The notes beneath the pieces were generated by a model. That model worked only from the letters and a program-made list of their open reading frames with translations. It did no database searches and had not been told where the DNA came from. Position numbers and translations under genes: made by a program. 64,000 nucleotides of DNA from Pectinophora gossypiella (lineage: Eukaryota; Arthropoda; Insecta; Lepidoptera; Gelechiidae): NCBI RefSeq assembly GCF_024362695.1, contig NC_065431.1, positions 6,020,624 to 6,084,623 on the forward strand, written 5' to 3'. Below, one piece after another: positions 63,288 through 64,000 of this stretch (positions are counted from its first letter, which is position 1; every line of letters starts with the position of its first letter).

Positions 63288-63389
63288 GATCGTTTATTCC
63301 ATTCAAAATTCTCGCTCACAAAACCCTACGACAATAAACACGAAAATAATATAAAAAAGAGTAAAAAGAGAAATGAAAAAATGAAAAAA

Positions 63390-63590
63390 AAAAAGAATGA
63401 AATTAATGATGAATGAATGAATGAAGAGTAATGTGGCGTCCAATATGGAAATAAAAATGAAAAAAAAAGAAGAAATGAATGAATGAATGAAGAGTAATGT
63501 GGCGTCCAATATGGAAATAAAAATGAAAAAATAGAATGAAATGAATGAATGAATGAAGAGTAATGTGGCGTCCAATATGGAAATAAATAT
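63390..63590. repeat. Three 66-bp tandem repeats upstream of the giant gene's start
   Basis: Units start at 63423, 63489 and 63555 with GAAGAGTAATGTGGCGTCCA then ATATGGAAATAA and an A/G-rich spacer ending in ATGAATGAATGAA. The two periods are exactly 66 bp. About 100-300 bp upstream of the ATG, so in the 5' leader or promoter. Confidence 0.85.
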
Positions 63591-63626
63591 TTTCTTTCTT
63601 TCTTTCTTTCTAAAATAAACAAAAGA

Positions 63627-63885
63627 TCATCTCCCTAGCATTATCCTGTTTCTCACAGAGTCCTTTTACCTAACCTGAACACTTGACAGGTCCGGTTTTT
63701 TACAGAAGCGACTGACCTTTAAACCCGCGAAGGGAAAACCAACCCAATACAGGTCAGGTCACAAACCTCCGAAAATGAATTTCGGGAATGTGGGTTTCCT
63801 CACGATGTTTTCCTTCACCGCTGAGCACGTGATAATCATTTATGATCTAAACATGAATTCGAAAACAAATTCGACCACTACCACG
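63627..63885 (-). mobile_element. SINE family D
   Basis: CATCTCCCTAGCATTATCCT to GAATTCGAAAACAAATTCGA. Head complement partly lost. Bounds the upstream side of the giant gene. Confidence 0.72.
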
Positions 63886-64000
63886 GCTCTTTAATTTAAA
63901 GAAAAATTTTAAAGAAAGTTGTAAGTAGTGAGCAATTACATAACTTATTGTTTTGTCTTTTCTTGTCGCCCAAATTGTACTGTATTCATGTGTTAATTAT

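Noticed and set aside
63303..63622. Phe/Ser/His-rich minus frames upstream of the start
   Set aside because: Repeat translations of the 66-bp array; no link to exon 1 by frame or splice signals.

Overview
The window is nuclear DNA of an insect, most probably a moth or butterfly. It is AT-rich and full of short interspersed elements with tRNA-like heads, 5'-truncated LINE tails, and small DNA transposons with inverted ends. The only well supported host gene is split into many short GC-richer exons with GT-AG introns. The species cannot be named from the sequence alone.

The main content is one very large gene on the minus strand, running from an ATG at 63287 down to about 14122. I rebuilt 52 coding exons by eye. 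Exons 1-51 sum to 6,579 nt (exactly 2,193 codons) and every splice phase agrees; a plausible last exon adds 49 codons and a stop. The protein of about 2,240 residues has a Lys/Pro-rich N-terminus followed by about seven diverged copies of one module. Each module has a front half with a G-x-Q...W...hhDxhLxxGDxhY pattern and a back half with a GVF...AVW...hFDPH...G...A.hhhF pattern. These two halves resemble cysteine peptidases of the papain-like/C76 kind, but the residue after the conserved Gln is never Cys. I read it as an array of pseudo-peptidase modules. No gene symbol is given because I do not recognise a named orthologue.

The introns (1-5 kb) hold almost everything else. A nearly complete CR1-like non-LTR retrotransposon with an intact 953-residue ORF2 lies at about 39957-44082, abutting exon 26. 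Fragments of several other LINEs (Jockey-like, RTE-like and others) and four tRNA-derived SINE families (called A-D here) are present in many copies. At least six small inverted-repeat DNA element families occur, including two near-identical hAT-like elements with perfect 8-bp target duplications. A 71-bp almost perfect hairpin lies 18 nt past the splice donor of exon 17. Several minisatellites are also present. A Ser/Asp/Lys-rich open frame of 179 codons (20704-21243, minus) sits inside intron 45 and may be a small nested gene.

The left 14 kb (1-14121) holds no convincing host gene. It contains a Tc1/mariner transposase C-terminal fragment, LINE C-terminal fragments, SINEs, inverted-repeat elements, a 20-bp minisatellite between inverted arms, and one weak candidate for a plus-strand first exon near 7686-7890. 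All exon boundaries are hand predictions without transcript evidence.
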